Below, in pieces: positions 1-8,002 of a stretch of DNA of 64,000 nucleotides. Under the pieces are notes generated by a model. That model did not search any database, was not told where the DNA came from, and saw only the letters and a program-made list of their open reading frames with translations. Position 1 is the first letter of the stretch. The number at the start of each line of letters is the position of its first letter. This DNA is from Enterococcus canis NBRC 100695 (GTDB lineage Bacteria > Bacillota > Bacilli > Lactobacillales > Enterococcaceae), in contig NZ_BCQJ01000001.1 of NCBI RefSeq assembly GCF_001544375.1, forward strand, positions 480,275 to 544,274, written 5' to 3'. Position numbers and translations under genes: made by a program.

Positions 1-1831
1 CATCCATAAAGCGGTAAGAAGGAAAGAAAAATAAGTAATTGCCCTTTTTAGCTGTGACTAGCGCCTCTAAACTTGCGACGATTTGCGGAATATTTTGCTG
101 GCGATAGTGATAGGTCGTTTTAATCCCCTCAACTAAAACTAATTGGTGCTCTGGTGGAAAGGGACTGGATAACCTGTAGCCGAGAGCTTCAGCCCCGCCC
201 CCTAAAATATCTTGGTAATAGCTGATGGGAGACAAGCTTGCCGAAAATAAAATGGCCGCCTTGCCTTTATTTAAAGACTGAGCCAAGAGATAAGAAGGAT
301 CAATACAAAATTGCTTGATGATCAGATCATAGCTGGTCTTTTCAATATAGGTCACATAATGATCATCATAGAGTTCACTGATTTTGACATAATTTAAACA
401 CTCAAAATACAAGCCTAACATTTCTTCTTGTTGCGGGGCTTCAGGATATTCAGCCAACCACTCTTTGGCTTTTTCGGTAAAGCGGTAGACAGCGTCAACT
501 AGACTCGTTACGGGTTCTTTTTGACGGATAAAATCTTTTTCTGCCAAGACATCTCGCATCTGCAAAAATACTTGATTGATTTTATTTAAGCTGCGGGTGA
601 TTTTAGGGTAATCCTTCATGACTTTCTTGATCTGCAGAAAGAGACTTTTATTTAAACTAGCAGAATACATATTGCGGGAACGGTCCACCAAATTATGGAC
701 CTCATCAATTAAAAACACATTCTCCTTGTTCTCTTCTTCAAAGAAACGCCGCAGATAAACAGTCGGATCAAAGAGATAATTATAATCCCCTACAATGGCG
801 TCACACCACAATGACACATCTAAGGACAATTCAAAAGGACAAAGCTGATGCTTGCGGGCATAGGTCTCAATGATCGGCCGGGTGAATTGATCTTCGTGGT
901 GCAATAAATCCCATAAGCCTTCATTCAAGCGGTCGTAATAACCATTAGCATAGGGACAGTAATCTGGTGTACAGATGCGCTCATCCATGAAACAGATTTT
1001 GTCTTTGGCCGTCAAGGTCACGCTTTTCATACGCATACCTCGACGTGCTAAGGCTTCTGCTGCGTCCTCTGCAACTTGACGGGTAATGGTTTTAGCTGTG
1101 AGGTAGAAAAAACGTTCAAATTGTTCTTCTCCCATCGCCTTAACTGCCGGAAACATCGTTGAGATCGTCTTGCCCGTACCTGTAGGTGCCTCGACAAACA
1201 ACTTGCGTTCCGTCAAAATTGTTTTGTAGGCAGCTACCGCCAACTCCCGCTGGCCTTTGCGGTACTCGTCATAAGGAAATGTCAAGCTTTGCATCGACTG
1301 ATTCCGAATCTTGCGCCATTCTTGTTGAAAAATCAACCATTCTTCATATTTATCTAAAGTATCCTGGAAAAAGACAGCCAATTCAGCCGCTTGATAGTGC
1401 CGACGCTGACGTGTGATTTTTTCCTCCGTCGTTTGAAAATAGGTCAATTGGATCGTGATATCACTTAGTCCTTCAGCTTCCGCATAGAGATGACCATAAA
1501 CCATGGCCTGATACCAGAAAAGGTCTACCTGCTCCGGTAGCAAATCCTCAAAAGCCGGCTCTGAGGTTTTGATCTCATCAATCACGATTCCCTCAGCTTC
1601 CGTAATAATCCCATCGGCACGGCCTTCTAAAATGAGCTCCTTGCCATTCAACTGGACTGTTTTCGCCAGCTTGACTTCTTTTTGATAGCCCGCTCCGGCT
1701 TCCTTCTGAAGTTTGCGGTGGATCCGCGCCCCTTCCAAGGCAGTATGTTCACTACGGTGACGTTGGTCGATACTCCCTTTACGAAGAACAAATTCTACCA
1801 ATTGCTTCACCGAGACGCGATTTGTCTTCAT
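1..1831 (-). CDS. DinG/XPD-like Fe-S DNA helicase with N-terminal PD-(D/E)XK nuclease-like domain (3' end outside window)
   Basis: About 610 residues are visible; the gene runs off the left edge. Residues about 60-95 carry a RecB/Cas4-like nuclease signature (EGRADG, then IDEIKTS). A superfamily 2 helicase follows, with Walker A EAPTGTGKT near residue 213, a DEVH Walker B near 375, and four cysteines (CFMDERIC, DYCPY, LCPFE; about 280-330) placed like the [4Fe-4S] domain of XPD/DinG enzymes. The family unwinds DNA 5'-to-3' in repair or replication restart. The nuclease activity is inferred from motifs. The ATG at 1831 follows GGAAGAGGTGAG. It is monocistronic here and separated from the next gene by a repeat hairpin. 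Confidence 0.85.
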   Translation of the reverse strand, partial: MKTNRVSVKQLVEFVLRKGSIDQRHRSEHTALEGARIHRKLQKEAGAGYQKEVKLAKTVQLNGKELILEGRADGIITEAEGIVIDEIKTSEPAFEDLLPEQVDLFWYQAMVYGHLYAEAEGLSDITIQLTYFQTTEEKITRQRRHYQAAELAVFFQDTLDKYEEWLIFQQEWRKIRNQSMQSLTFPYDEYRKGQRELAVAAYKTILTERKLFVEAPTGTGKTISTMFPAVKAMGEEQFERFFYLTAKTITRQVAEDAAEALARRGMRMKSVTLTAKDKICFMDERICTPDYCPYANGYYDRLNEGLWDLLHHEDQFTRPIIETYARKHQLCPFELSLDVSLWCDAIVGDYNYLFDPTVYLRRFFEEENKENVFLIDEVHNLVDRSRNMYSASLNKSLFLQIKKVMKDYPKITRSLNKINQVFLQMRDVLAEKDFIRQKEPVTSLVDAVYRFTEKAKEWLAEYPEAPQQEEMLGLYFECLNYVKISELYDDHYVTYIEKTSYDLIIKQFCIDPSYLLAQSLNKGKAAILFSASLSPISYYQDILGGGAEALGYRLSSPFPPEHQLVLVEGIKTTYHYRQQNIPQIVASLEALVTAKKGNYLFFFPSYRFMD

Positions 1832-1877
1832 CTACTCACCTCTTCCGTTCCATTATAAGGGTTTGTGAACACAAGTA

Positions 1878-1950
1878 AAGGGTCTGGGAACATGACTCAA
1901 AAAGCTATGTCCCAGACCCTTCCTATCCGAATAAGCGGTTCTGCTATCGT
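1878..1950 (+). repeat. Intergenic hairpin repeat, copy A
   Basis: A 12-bp stem (AAGGGTCTGGGA with TCCCAGACCCTT) encloses a loop containing ACTCAAAAAG. It is followed by CCTATCCGAATAA and a TTCTGCT motif. The loop and the downstream motif recur near 18.15 kb and, inverted, near 29.6 kb, while the stems differ in sequence but stay paired. It lies 3' of the holin-like gene and may also act as a terminator. Confidence 0.75.
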
Positions 1951-1954
1951 TATG

Positions 1955-2314
1955 CTATTTTTTAAAGTGTGTTTTAAATTGATCCAAAAACCATTGAAAG
2001 GCTTTGATATCAATCCCTAAAGCTCGGTAGTTTTCTAAAATCGACTGAATTTCCATCAACAGGTAGCCTAGATAAAACGTGTAAAGTAACGCTACCCCCG
2101 CTCCAGCTGGGATCAAATGTGCCACTGGCCAGAAGAATAATAGCAGAAAAATACTCGCTAGTTTGCGTAAGATGCCGTTGATACCTTTCCCAGATTCAAA
2201 ACATTTCTGTCTTTTTGCCACCCACATGCCTGATAAAAAGTCCACGATCATTGCCAGACAAATCAGGGCTAAAATGTAACATAGCGAACAATTAGATAAG
2301 TCGATTATTTTCAT
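1955..2314 (-). CDS. Holin-like membrane protein, phage_holin_4/toxin-secretion family
   Basis: 119 residues with hydrophobic segments near 13-30, 55-72 and 75-90 and a short basic C-terminus. The segment around VDFLSGMW and GINGILRKLAS matches my memory of the phage_holin_4_1 (toxin secretion/lysis holin) pattern. Such proteins make holes in the cytoplasmic membrane for endolysin or toxin release. No endolysin, tail or toxin gene is adjacent, so it looks like a domesticated or orphan holin. The ATG at 2314 has GGGAG about nine bases upstream, which I prefer to the TTG three codons earlier. Confidence 0.7.
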   Translation of the reverse strand: MKIIDLSNCSLCYILALICLAMIVDFLSGMWVAKRQKCFESGKGINGILRKLASIFLLLFFWPVAHLIPAGAGVALLYTFYLGYLLMEIQSILENYRALGIDIKAFQWFLDQFKTHFKK

Positions 2315-2361
2315 CCACTTCAACTCCCTTCACTGTTAATACGTGAAAAGAAGGCAAAGTG

Positions 2362-2391
2362 TTACCTCTCCTTAAGTAAGCTCGGTATAAT
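2362..2391 (+). promoter_or_regulatory. Sigma-A type promoter of the guanylate-kinase-like gene
   Basis: A TTACCT -35-like element and a perfect TATAAT at 2386-2391 are separated by 18 bp. The ribosome binding site AAAGGAG and the ATG at 2412 follow closely, giving a very short leader. Confidence 0.6.
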
Positions 2392-2411
2392 GAACAAAAG
2401 GAGCTGATTGC

Positions 2412-2963
2412 ATGCACTATCTCTTTGCTTTTACGGGGCCTAGCGGTGCTGGTAAGACGTCGCTAGCTCAGGCCTGTTTCCGAAAAGATCAAAAAATCAT
2501 TACCCATACTACCCGACCACCGCGAATTGGTGAAAAAGACGGCGTAGATTATTATTTTGAAACGCCAACTTCCTTTCAACGGCTGATAGACAACGAAGCA
2601 TTGGCAGAGTTTGATCATTACCATCACCATCTTTACGGAATTGCTTGGCAGGATATTCTAAATCATTTAGCTCATGACCACGGAACGGCCGTTTTGACGG
2701 TCCCTGGTGTGCAAGCCTTAGCTAGAAAACTTGATAAACAGCTGGTGACTTTTTTCTTGGAGCTACCGCTAACGGTGGCTGAAGCTCGCATGCAGGCACG
2801 TGGCGATGAGCCAAAACAGATTGCGGCCCGGCTTTCCACCTTATTAGCTGAACAGCAGCAAGTGGAACAGTTAGCTATTTCCCAGCTGTACCGTCTAGAT
2901 GCTAGCCGACCCTTACCAGAGCTGATTCAGACAACGAAAGGGATTATTCAACAATATCAATAA
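2412..2963 (+). CDS. Guanylate-kinase-like P-loop protein
   Basis: 183 residues. The P-loop GPSGAGKT is at residues 9-16 and a guanylate-kinase GMP-binding motif (TTRPPRIGEKDGVDYYF) at about 34-50. It is shorter than the housekeeping Gmk (about 205 residues), and its following region is His-rich (HYHHHLYG), so it is probably a second, divergent copy. It could phosphorylate GMP or another nucleotide; the substrate is uncertain. It is monocistronic with its own promoter. Confidence 0.7.
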   Translation: MHYLFAFTGPSGAGKTSLAQACFRKDQKIITHTTRPPRIGEKDGVDYYFETPTSFQRLIDNEALAEFDHYHHHLYGIAWQDILNHLAHDHGTAVLTVPGVQALARKLDKQLVTFFLELPLTVAEARMQARGDEPKQIAARLSTLLAEQQQVEQLAISQLYRLDASRPLPELIQTTKGIIQQYQ

Positions 2964-3007
2964 CGACTAACTCATTATTTCACAAATAGTTAGTCCGATA
3001 AATGGAC

Positions 3008-3040
3008 AAAAAAAGACCTTGCCATAAAAGGCAAGGACAA
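3008..3040 (-). terminator. Hairpin followed by a T-tract on the minus strand
   Basis: CCTTGCC at 3017-3023 pairs with GGCAAGG at 3030-3036. On the minus strand the stem is followed by TCTTTTTTTG, a good intrinsic terminator. No minus-strand gene ends here, so it either terminates an unrecognised minus transcript or acts weakly on the plus strand. Confidence 0.5.
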
Positions 3041-3192
3041 AGGATTGAAATTTGGATTTTTTGGATGAGTTAAGAATAACAGGCGATTCTTAAGCTGCTA
3101 TTAAAGGCTTTGAAAGAATGAAAAATAATTTGCACATTGTTTTCATAGAATTAGATTATTCAGAATATTCCTACACACTCATAAAAAAATGC

Positions 3193-3223
3193 TTGACCTT
3201 GACGTTGCGTCAAGGTCTAAACT
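3193..3223 (+). promoter_or_regulatory. MerR-type promoter with 19-bp spacer and internal dyad
   Basis: TTGACC (3193-3198) and TAAACT (3218-3223) are separated by exactly 19 bp. The spacer carries the dyad CCTTGAC...GTCAAGG. An over-long spacer with a central palindrome is the hallmark of promoters that MerR-family activators untwist. The MerR/TipAS gene starts 24 bases downstream, so autoactivation is likely. Confidence 0.8.
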
Positions 3224-3246
3224 AGTTCTTGTCAGGAGGGAATGCG

Positions 3247-3993
3247 ATGGATTACACGATCCAACAACTTGCAAAGCTGGCCGGGGTCTCCAGTCGGACA
3301 CTGCGCTACTATGATCAAATCGGTTTGCTAGCGCCGAAACGGCTCAGTGCCAATGGCTACCGAATTTACGGAACAAAGGAAGTCGATCGACTGCAGCAGA
3401 TTCTTTTCTTTCGTGAATTAGGAATCAAGCTGGAAGAAATAAAAGACCTACTAGCGCAAAATCACGATGAGCTGACCCTTTTGCAACAACATCGCCGCCA
3501 ATTATCCCAGCAAAAAATGCATTTAGAGCAGCTGCTAAAGCTGGTAGACGAAACCATTGCGGCCAAGAAAGGACAGAAAACAATGACAGATCAAGAAAAA
3601 TTTCAAGCGTTTAAACAAGAACTAGTCACGAAAAATGAGGAGCAATACGGCGAAGAGATTCGCGAAAAGTACGGCGAGGCCTCTGTAAACCAGGCAAATG
3701 CCCAAATGCTTAATATGACCGAAGAACAATATGCTCACTTTGAAGCATTAAGTCAAAAAATCGACCAACTATTAAGAAATGCGGAGCAATTAGTGATTCC
3801 CTCCACTGAGGCAGAATCCTTATTCCAAGCCCACAAGGAGTGGTTAAGCATGAGCTGGGGTCGTTATGATGCCGCTGCTCACAAAGGCTTAGCGGATATG
3901 TATTTAGCCGACGAACGCTTTACTGCTTACTATGACAAAAATCAAGTAGGTGCAACGCAAAAATTAGTCGCGGCGATTCACTACTACGCCTAA
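3247..3993 (+). CDS. MerR-family transcriptional activator with TipAS ligand-binding domain
   Basis: 248 residues. The N-terminal winged helix-turn-helix (YTIQQLAKLAGVSSRTLRYY) is followed by a dimerisation helix (about 75-110) and a C-terminal TipAS-type domain (about 120-245) containing the typical W...AHKGLADMY...YYD pattern. TipAL-like proteins bind diverse drugs and then activate their own promoter. The ATG at 3247 lies seven bases after AGGAGGG; a TTG 18 bases upstream would place the binding site inside the gene. No obvious efflux pump is adjacent, so it may regulate only itself locally plus distant genes. Confidence 0.88.
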   Translation: MDYTIQQLAKLAGVSSRTLRYYDQIGLLAPKRLSANGYRIYGTKEVDRLQQILFFRELGIKLEEIKDLLAQNHDELTLLQQHRRQLSQQKMHLEQLLKLVDETIAAKKGQKTMTDQEKFQAFKQELVTKNEEQYGEEIREKYGEASVNQANAQMLNMTEEQYAHFEALSQKIDQLLRNAEQLVIPSTEAESLFQAHKEWLSMSWGRYDAAAHKGLADMYLADERFTAYYDKNQVGATQKLVAAIHYYA

Positions 3994-4074
3994 AAATCTC
4001 CTGCGCCTTTTCTTAAGCAGAAAGGCTGTATCCTGCCTCACTTTTCCGTTATACTGAAGGCGGAGGCGATAAGA

Positions 4075-4707
4075 ATGTTAGAGATTCTACAAATCAAAAC
4101 GGGACCAATTCAAGAAAATTGTTATTTGGTCTATAACGACGAGGCACTACTAATTATTGATCCTGGTGCTGAACCAGAGAAACTACAACGAGAAATTGAA
4201 AAAATTGGGCGTAAACCCGTGGCAATTTTACTAACGCATACCCATTATGACCACATTGGCGCTGTGGAAGGTCTGCGCCACCATTACGAAATCCCGGTGT
4301 ACGTCAGTCCTTTAGAACAAGCTTGGCTGGGCGATCCGATTTTGAATCTCTCCGGTTTAGGTCGACATGACGATATTCCTAATATCATCGTGGCACCAGC
4401 GGAATTTGAATTTGAAATGAATGATTATACTTTAGGTGGTATGCATTTTTCAGTAGTCCCCACACCCGGCCATTCCATCGGCAGTGTCAGCTTTGTTTTT
4501 GACGACTTTGTGGTGACAGGCGACGCTCTTTTCCGTGGCAGTATTGGGCGAACCGATTTGCATACCGGCGACATGCAGCAATTGTTGCATAGTATCAGAA
4601 CCTATCTGTTCACACTACCAGATGAATTTCCAGCTTACCCAGGACATGGTGAAGCCACTACGATTGAGCATGAAAAACGCACCAATCCTTTTTTCCAAAA
4701 TCAATAA
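4075..4707 (+). CDS. MBL-fold metallo-hydrolase (glyoxalase II-like, YqgX type)
   Basis: 210 residues forming one metallo-beta-lactamase domain. The zinc-binding motif THTHYDHIG lies at about 54-62. Further ligands sit in PTPGHSIGS, VTGDALF and YPGHGEATT. This matches cytosolic glyoxalase-II-like hydrolases that cleave thioesters such as S-lactoyl-thiols, but the substrate cannot be read from sequence. It is monocistronic, with GGAGG upstream of the ATG and a strong terminator downstream. Confidence 0.85.
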   Translation: MLEILQIKTGPIQENCYLVYNDEALLIIDPGAEPEKLQREIEKIGRKPVAILLTHTHYDHIGAVEGLRHHYEIPVYVSPLEQAWLGDPILNLSGLGRHDDIPNIIVAPAEFEFEMNDYTLGGMHFSVVPTPGHSIGSVSFVFDDFVVTGDALFRGSIGRTDLHTGDMQQLLHSIRTYLFTLPDEFPAYPGHGEATTIEHEKRTNPFFQNQ

Positions 4708-4723
4708 TTCTAGCTATGCTCTT

Positions 4724-4775
4724 AAAGCGTCTAAAGTTCATTCAACTGAATGATGACTTTAGACGCTTTTTTGCT
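4724..4775 (+). terminator. Rho-independent terminator after the MBL-fold gene
   Basis: AAAGCGTCTAAAGT pairs with ACTTTAGACGCTTT around a short loop and is followed by T residues. The A-rich left arm means it could work in both directions. Confidence 0.85.
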
Positions 4776-4895
4776 TAAGAGATTCGCTACTTGAAACAAA
4801 CACTTTTCAGAACGACCGTTCATTTTCAGTGTCCACCGCTTTTCAAATCTGCTACAATAATAGTAAGGAGTTTTGATTTGAAAGGATGTGTTTTG

Positions 4896-5597
4896 ATGGA
4901 AAAGACAACATTATATGTCGTGCGTCACGGTAAAACGATGTTCAATGCGATTGGCCGCACACAAGGCTGGTCTGATACCCCATTGACTAAGGACGGCGAA
5001 AAAGCCATTCATTACTTAGGATTAGGCCTACAAGACTATGATTTTGAAGAAGCCTATTCCAGTGATAGCGGCCGCGCGATTGAAACGACCCGTATCATTT
5101 TAGGGGAACGTCACGGTAAAAAAATCCCGTATGCCATTGATAAACGAATCCGCGAATGGTGTTTTGGCAGCCTGGATGGCGGTTACGACGGTGAATTATG
5201 GGGCGTGGTGCCACGGATTCTCGCCTTTAAAAATTATGATGACATGATGGAAAAACGAATTTCTTACCAAAATTTAGCCGATGCGATCCAACAGGCGGAT
5301 ACAGCCGGCTGGGCTGAACCTTACGAACGGATTCGTGAACGTATTTGGACTGGTTTTGAAGATATCGCTCATAAACGTGAAAAAAACGGTGGCGGTAAAG
5401 TATTGGTGGTTTCCCACGGCTTAACGATTTCTTTCTTATTATCATTGATTGACGAAACCATGCCGATGCAGATTGGCCTAGAAAATGGTTCTGTGACCAA
5501 ATTACACTATGAAAATGGCAAGTTTACGATTGCCAGCGTCAATGATATGCGCTATCTGAATCGTGGTCGCCGTATTTCAGAAGATTTACTCCGTTAA
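4896..5597 (+). CDS. Histidine phosphatase / phosphoglycerate-mutase-family enzyme
   Basis: 233 residues. The catalytic RHG motif is at YVVRHGKTMFNAIGRTQGW near residues 7-25, and the second histidine is in VVSHGLTISF. The branch includes phosphoglycerate mutase-like and broad phosphatases; the substrate is unknown. The ATG at 4896 is preceded by AAAGGATG. The reading frame extends 35 codons further upstream, but that stretch covers the promoter region and lacks a ribosome binding site. Confidence 0.85.
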   Translation: MEKTTLYVVRHGKTMFNAIGRTQGWSDTPLTKDGEKAIHYLGLGLQDYDFEEAYSSDSGRAIETTRIILGERHGKKIPYAIDKRIREWCFGSLDGGYDGELWGVVPRILAFKNYDDMMEKRISYQNLADAIQQADTAGWAEPYERIRERIWTGFEDIAHKREKNGGGKVLVVSHGLTISFLLSLIDETMPMQIGLENGSVTKLHYENGKFTIASVNDMRYLNRGRRISEDLLR

Positions 5598-5618
5598 CTT
5601 TTAAAATTCTAGCCTTTT

Positions 5619-5651
5619 TGATGTTGGTGGTCCTCACCAGCATCTTTTATG
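5619..5651 (+). terminator. Terminator after the histidine phosphatase gene
   Basis: GATGTTGGT (5620-5628) pairs with ACCAGCATC (5636-5644) and is followed by TTTTAT. Confidence 0.6.
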
Positions 5652-5707
5652 TAAAGAAAAAGACACATCCCCACACTTAGGAAGTCAGCTAACAAGCCGA
5701 CCTTCGT

Positions 5708-6247
5708 TTAACGGTGTTGGTATGTGTCTTTCCATTTTGCTAAAAAGCGTACCTGTTCTTTAGGCGAACGCAAAATTATCAGTTGCTTGCCGGTGCCATG
5801 GCGTTGCAATAGTTCCTCAATACCTGGATAAGATTGCTTAGGGAAATTCCAGATGAATTTTAAAAAAGCTAGGTATTCACGGTCAAATTTTTCAGTAAAG
5901 ACTGAAGCCATATCCTCCCGCTTTTTCCCTAAAAAACGTGTTGCTAGCGACCGTTTAATCACCCGCAGTACCGCTTGTGGTCGGGAGATTTGTAACCAGA
6001 TAATGGTATCCGCCGCCTGCATCCTTGGCCCCATCGTACCACGATAATTGCCATCTATGATCCACTCTCCGTGGTTTTTCATAAAGCTTTGTTGCTCCGC
6101 TAAAAAGACTGCTCGGCCAGCTTCTGTTGCTTCTAGCCTATGCCAAATACGATCTAAATGTAATACCGGCACTGCTAATAACTGCTGTAACTCTCTCGTC
6201 ATGGTAGATTTTCCGGCACCGCTTTGACCAATCACGATGATTTTCAT
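5708..6247 (-). CDS. DNA topology modulation protein / adenylate-kinase-like P-loop ATPase (FlaR family)
   Basis: 179 residues. Walker A IGQSGAGKST is at residues 6-15, followed by HLDRIW and DGNYRGTM, both typical of the family annotated as topology modulation protein. These resemble small nucleoside-monophosphate kinases; the name comes from a plasmid supercoiling effect and the true substrate is unclear. Its start is 15 bases downstream of the EIIA stop, so the two genes are probably cotranscribed. Confidence 0.8.
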   Translation of the reverse strand: MKIIVIGQSGAGKSTMTRELQQLLAVPVLHLDRIWHRLEATEAGRAVFLAEQQSFMKNHGEWIIDGNYRGTMGPRMQAADTIIWLQISRPQAVLRVIKRSLATRFLGKKREDMASVFTEKFDREYLAFLKFIWNFPKQSYPGIEELLQRHGTGKQLIILRSPKEQVRFLAKWKDTYQHR

Positions 6248-6261
6248 GCTGACCCGCCTTT

Positions 6262-6750
6262 CTACTCGACTGCTGTAGCAACTCCGATCTCTTCCCCTGG
6301 CTCTACATGTCCGTGCACTTCAATCAATAAATGCTCAACTTGGGCCATATTAGTCAAAACCACCACCATAGTCGTTTCTTTCCCTTCCTGGCGAATCTGT
6401 GCCAAATCGACTTCTGCAATACGGGTGGTACTATTTACTTTGTCCCCTTCACGAACTTGAAGTTTAAAAGGTGCCCCTTTTAAACCAGCCGTATCAATCC
6501 CCATATGTAAAAGGATTTCCAGCCCATTTTCCATTTTAAAGCCCACTGCATGCTGTGACTCAAAAATATTGATAACTGTTCCACTAACTGGCGCAAAAAT
6601 GCGCCCATCATCTGGCAATACAGCGTACCCATCGCCGATCATCCGTTGTGAGAAAACTGGTTCGTCTAACTCTGACAACGACAACATTTCGCCAGCCGCA
6701 ACCGCATACAAAGACCCAGTTGTCGGTTTCTTTTTAAACAACCTAAACAC
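6262..6750 (-). CDS. Stand-alone PTS glucose-type EIIA protein
   Basis: 162 residues. The EIIA-Glc/Crr fold is marked by IFAPVSGTVI, the stabilising histidine in ESQHAVGF (about 67) and the phosphorylated histidine in ILLHMGIDT (about 82). No EIIB or EIIC domain is attached or adjacent, so it would donate phosphate to, or regulate, partners encoded elsewhere. I chose the GTG at 6750 because AAGAAGGG lies upstream and the conserved domain begins there; the open frame continues 43 codons upstream without similarity. Confidence 0.85.
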   Translation of the reverse strand: MFRLFKKKPTTGSLYAVAAGEMLSLSELDEPVFSQRMIGDGYAVLPDDGRIFAPVSGTVINIFESQHAVGFKMENGLEILLHMGIDTAGLKGAPFKLQVREGDKVNSTTRIAEVDLAQIRQEGKETTMVVVLTNMAQVEHLLIEVHGHVEPGEEIGVATAVE

Positions 6751-6896
6751 ACCCTGCACTCCCTTCTTTCTCGCAAAGAACAGTATAGGGAAGTCTAGTG
6801 TGAAATACAAGCCGCAAGCCGTGAAAAATTGAAAAAATCCGTTGATTGATTCTGCTTCCCTTAACCATTTCTTAACCAATAATGTGGGGTTTCACG

Positions 6897-6925
6897 TTGG
6901 TTTTTCCAAAAAAGAACGGTATACT
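6897..6925 (+). promoter_or_regulatory. Sigma-A promoter of uppP
   Basis: TTGGTT (6897-6902), a 17-bp spacer, and TATACT (6920-6925), 36 bases before the uppP start. Confidence 0.65.
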
Positions 6926-6961
6926 TAACAATGGTTTGATTAATGAGAAAGGAATGAATGT

Positions 6962-7792
6962 ATGGATTTTTTAAATATTTTAAAAGCGATCCTGTTGGGG
7001 ATTATTGAAGGGATCACGGAATGGCTGCCTATCAGTAGTACTGGGCACTTGATCTTGGCGGATGAGTTTATTAAACTGCAAGCCTCTGATGCCTTTATGA
7101 GTATGTTCAATGTCGTGATCCAGTTGGGTGCCATCTTAGCGGTGGTAGTTTTGTACTTCCATAAGTTGAACCCCTTCTCACCAACTAAAACGGATATTGA
7201 GAAAAGAGATACATGGTCGCTTTGGTCAAAAGTTCTGATTGCCTGTGTACCAGCCGCAATCATTGGCTTACCTCTAGATGACTGGTTAGATGCACATTTC
7301 CACAAATTTTTACCCGTTGCTATTATGTTGATTGTTTATGGGGTTGCTTTCATTATTGTTGAAAAACGCAACAAAAACGTTACACCTAAATGTACAGATT
7401 TAAACAAATTCACCTATAAGGCGGCAGCGATTGTCGGTATCTTCCAAGTGCTAGCTTTAATTCCTGGGACATCTCGCTCTGGGGCAACTATTTTAGGAGC
7501 AATTTTGATTGGTGCCTCACGTTTTGTCGCTACTGAATTCTCTTTCTTCTTGGGAATTCCCGTGATGTTCGGCGCTAGTGGCTTGAAGATTTTCAAATTC
7601 TTGAAAGATGGCAACAGCTTCACTTTAGGTGAAACTACTATCTTATTGGTAGGCTGTATCACTGCCTTTATCGTTTCAATCATCGCCATCAAGTTCTTAT
7701 TGAACTTTATTAAACGTAATGATTTCACCGCCTTTGGTTGGTATCGTATCATCCTAGGTGCTATCTTGATTGGCTACTGGCTAATCGCCTAA
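6962..7792 (+). CDS. uppP: Undecaprenyl-diphosphate phosphatase UppP/BacA
   Basis: 276 residues, an integral membrane protein with about eight segments. The family signatures [20 protein letters not shown] (residues 13-32) and [10 protein letters not shown] (about 168-177) carry the catalytic Glu, Ser and Arg. The enzyme dephosphorylates undecaprenyl diphosphate, recycling the lipid carrier of peptidoglycan synthesis and giving intrinsic bacitracin tolerance. It is monocistronic, with its own promoter and a strong terminator. Confidence 0.95.
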   Translation: MDFLNILKAILLGIIEGITEWLPISSTGHLILADEFIKLQASDAFMSMFNVVIQLGAILAVVVLYFHKLNPFSPTKTDIEKRDTWSLWSKVLIACVPAAIIGLPLDDWLDAHFHKFLPVAIMLIVYGVAFIIVEKRNKNVTPKCTDLNKFTYKAAAIVGIFQVLALIPGTSRSGATILGAILIGASRFVATEFSFFLGIPVMFGASGLKIFKFLKDGNSFTLGETTILLVGCITAFIVSIIAIKFLLNFIKRNDFTAFGWYRIILGAILIGYWLIA

Positions 7793-7834
7793 AAAAGCTG
7801 TGACTGGTTAATAGCCGGTCACAGCTTTTTTATA
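7793..7834 (+). terminator. Terminator of uppP
   Basis: AAAAAAGCTGTGAC pairs with GTCACAGCTTTTTT, an almost perfect stem with T-tracts on both strands. Confidence 0.9.
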
Positions 7835-7844
7835 ATCATTATCA
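7830..7844 (+). promoter_or_regulatory. PerR/Fur-like 7-1-7 operator
   Basis: TTATAATCATTATCA differs at one position from the B. subtilis PerR consensus (TTATAATNATTATAA) and at one from the Fur consensus (TGATAATNATTATCA). It lies about 170 bases upstream of the P1B-4 ATPase start. Which regulator binds is not decided by the sequence. Confidence 0.6.
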
Positions 7845-7914
7845 TTAATACCTTTTGAACATTACTAGCTAGTTCCTCCTTATTACTGATAGATCAGTGT
7901 CCTATCACCATCAT

Positions 7915-7981
7915 AATGAGAACTACTATCATTCTCATTTACGATATTTCATTATCAATTAGCTTATTGATATGCTATAGT
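7915..7981 (+). promoter_or_regulatory. Promoter region of the metal ATPase with inverted repeats
   Basis: AATGAGAA (7915-7922) and TTCTCATT (7932-7939) form a Fur-like inverted repeat containing ATCATTCTCAT. A second dyad, TATCAAT...ATTGATA (7954-7973), overlaps the promoter. TTATCA (7952-7957) and TATAGT (7976-7981) are plausible -35 and -10 elements 18 bp apart. The arrangement suggests metal-responsive control. Confidence 0.55.
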
Positions 7982-8002
7982 AATGGTGAAGGAGGGGTCG
8001 TT

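Noticed and set aside
1955-2314. Prophage remnant around the holin-like gene
   Set aside because: No lysin, integrase, tail or attachment-site repeats are visible on either side; flanking genes look chromosomal.
4791-4895. N-terminal extension of the histidine phosphatase at 4896
   Set aside because: The extra 35 codons cover the promoter region, lack a ribosome binding site and are not family-like.
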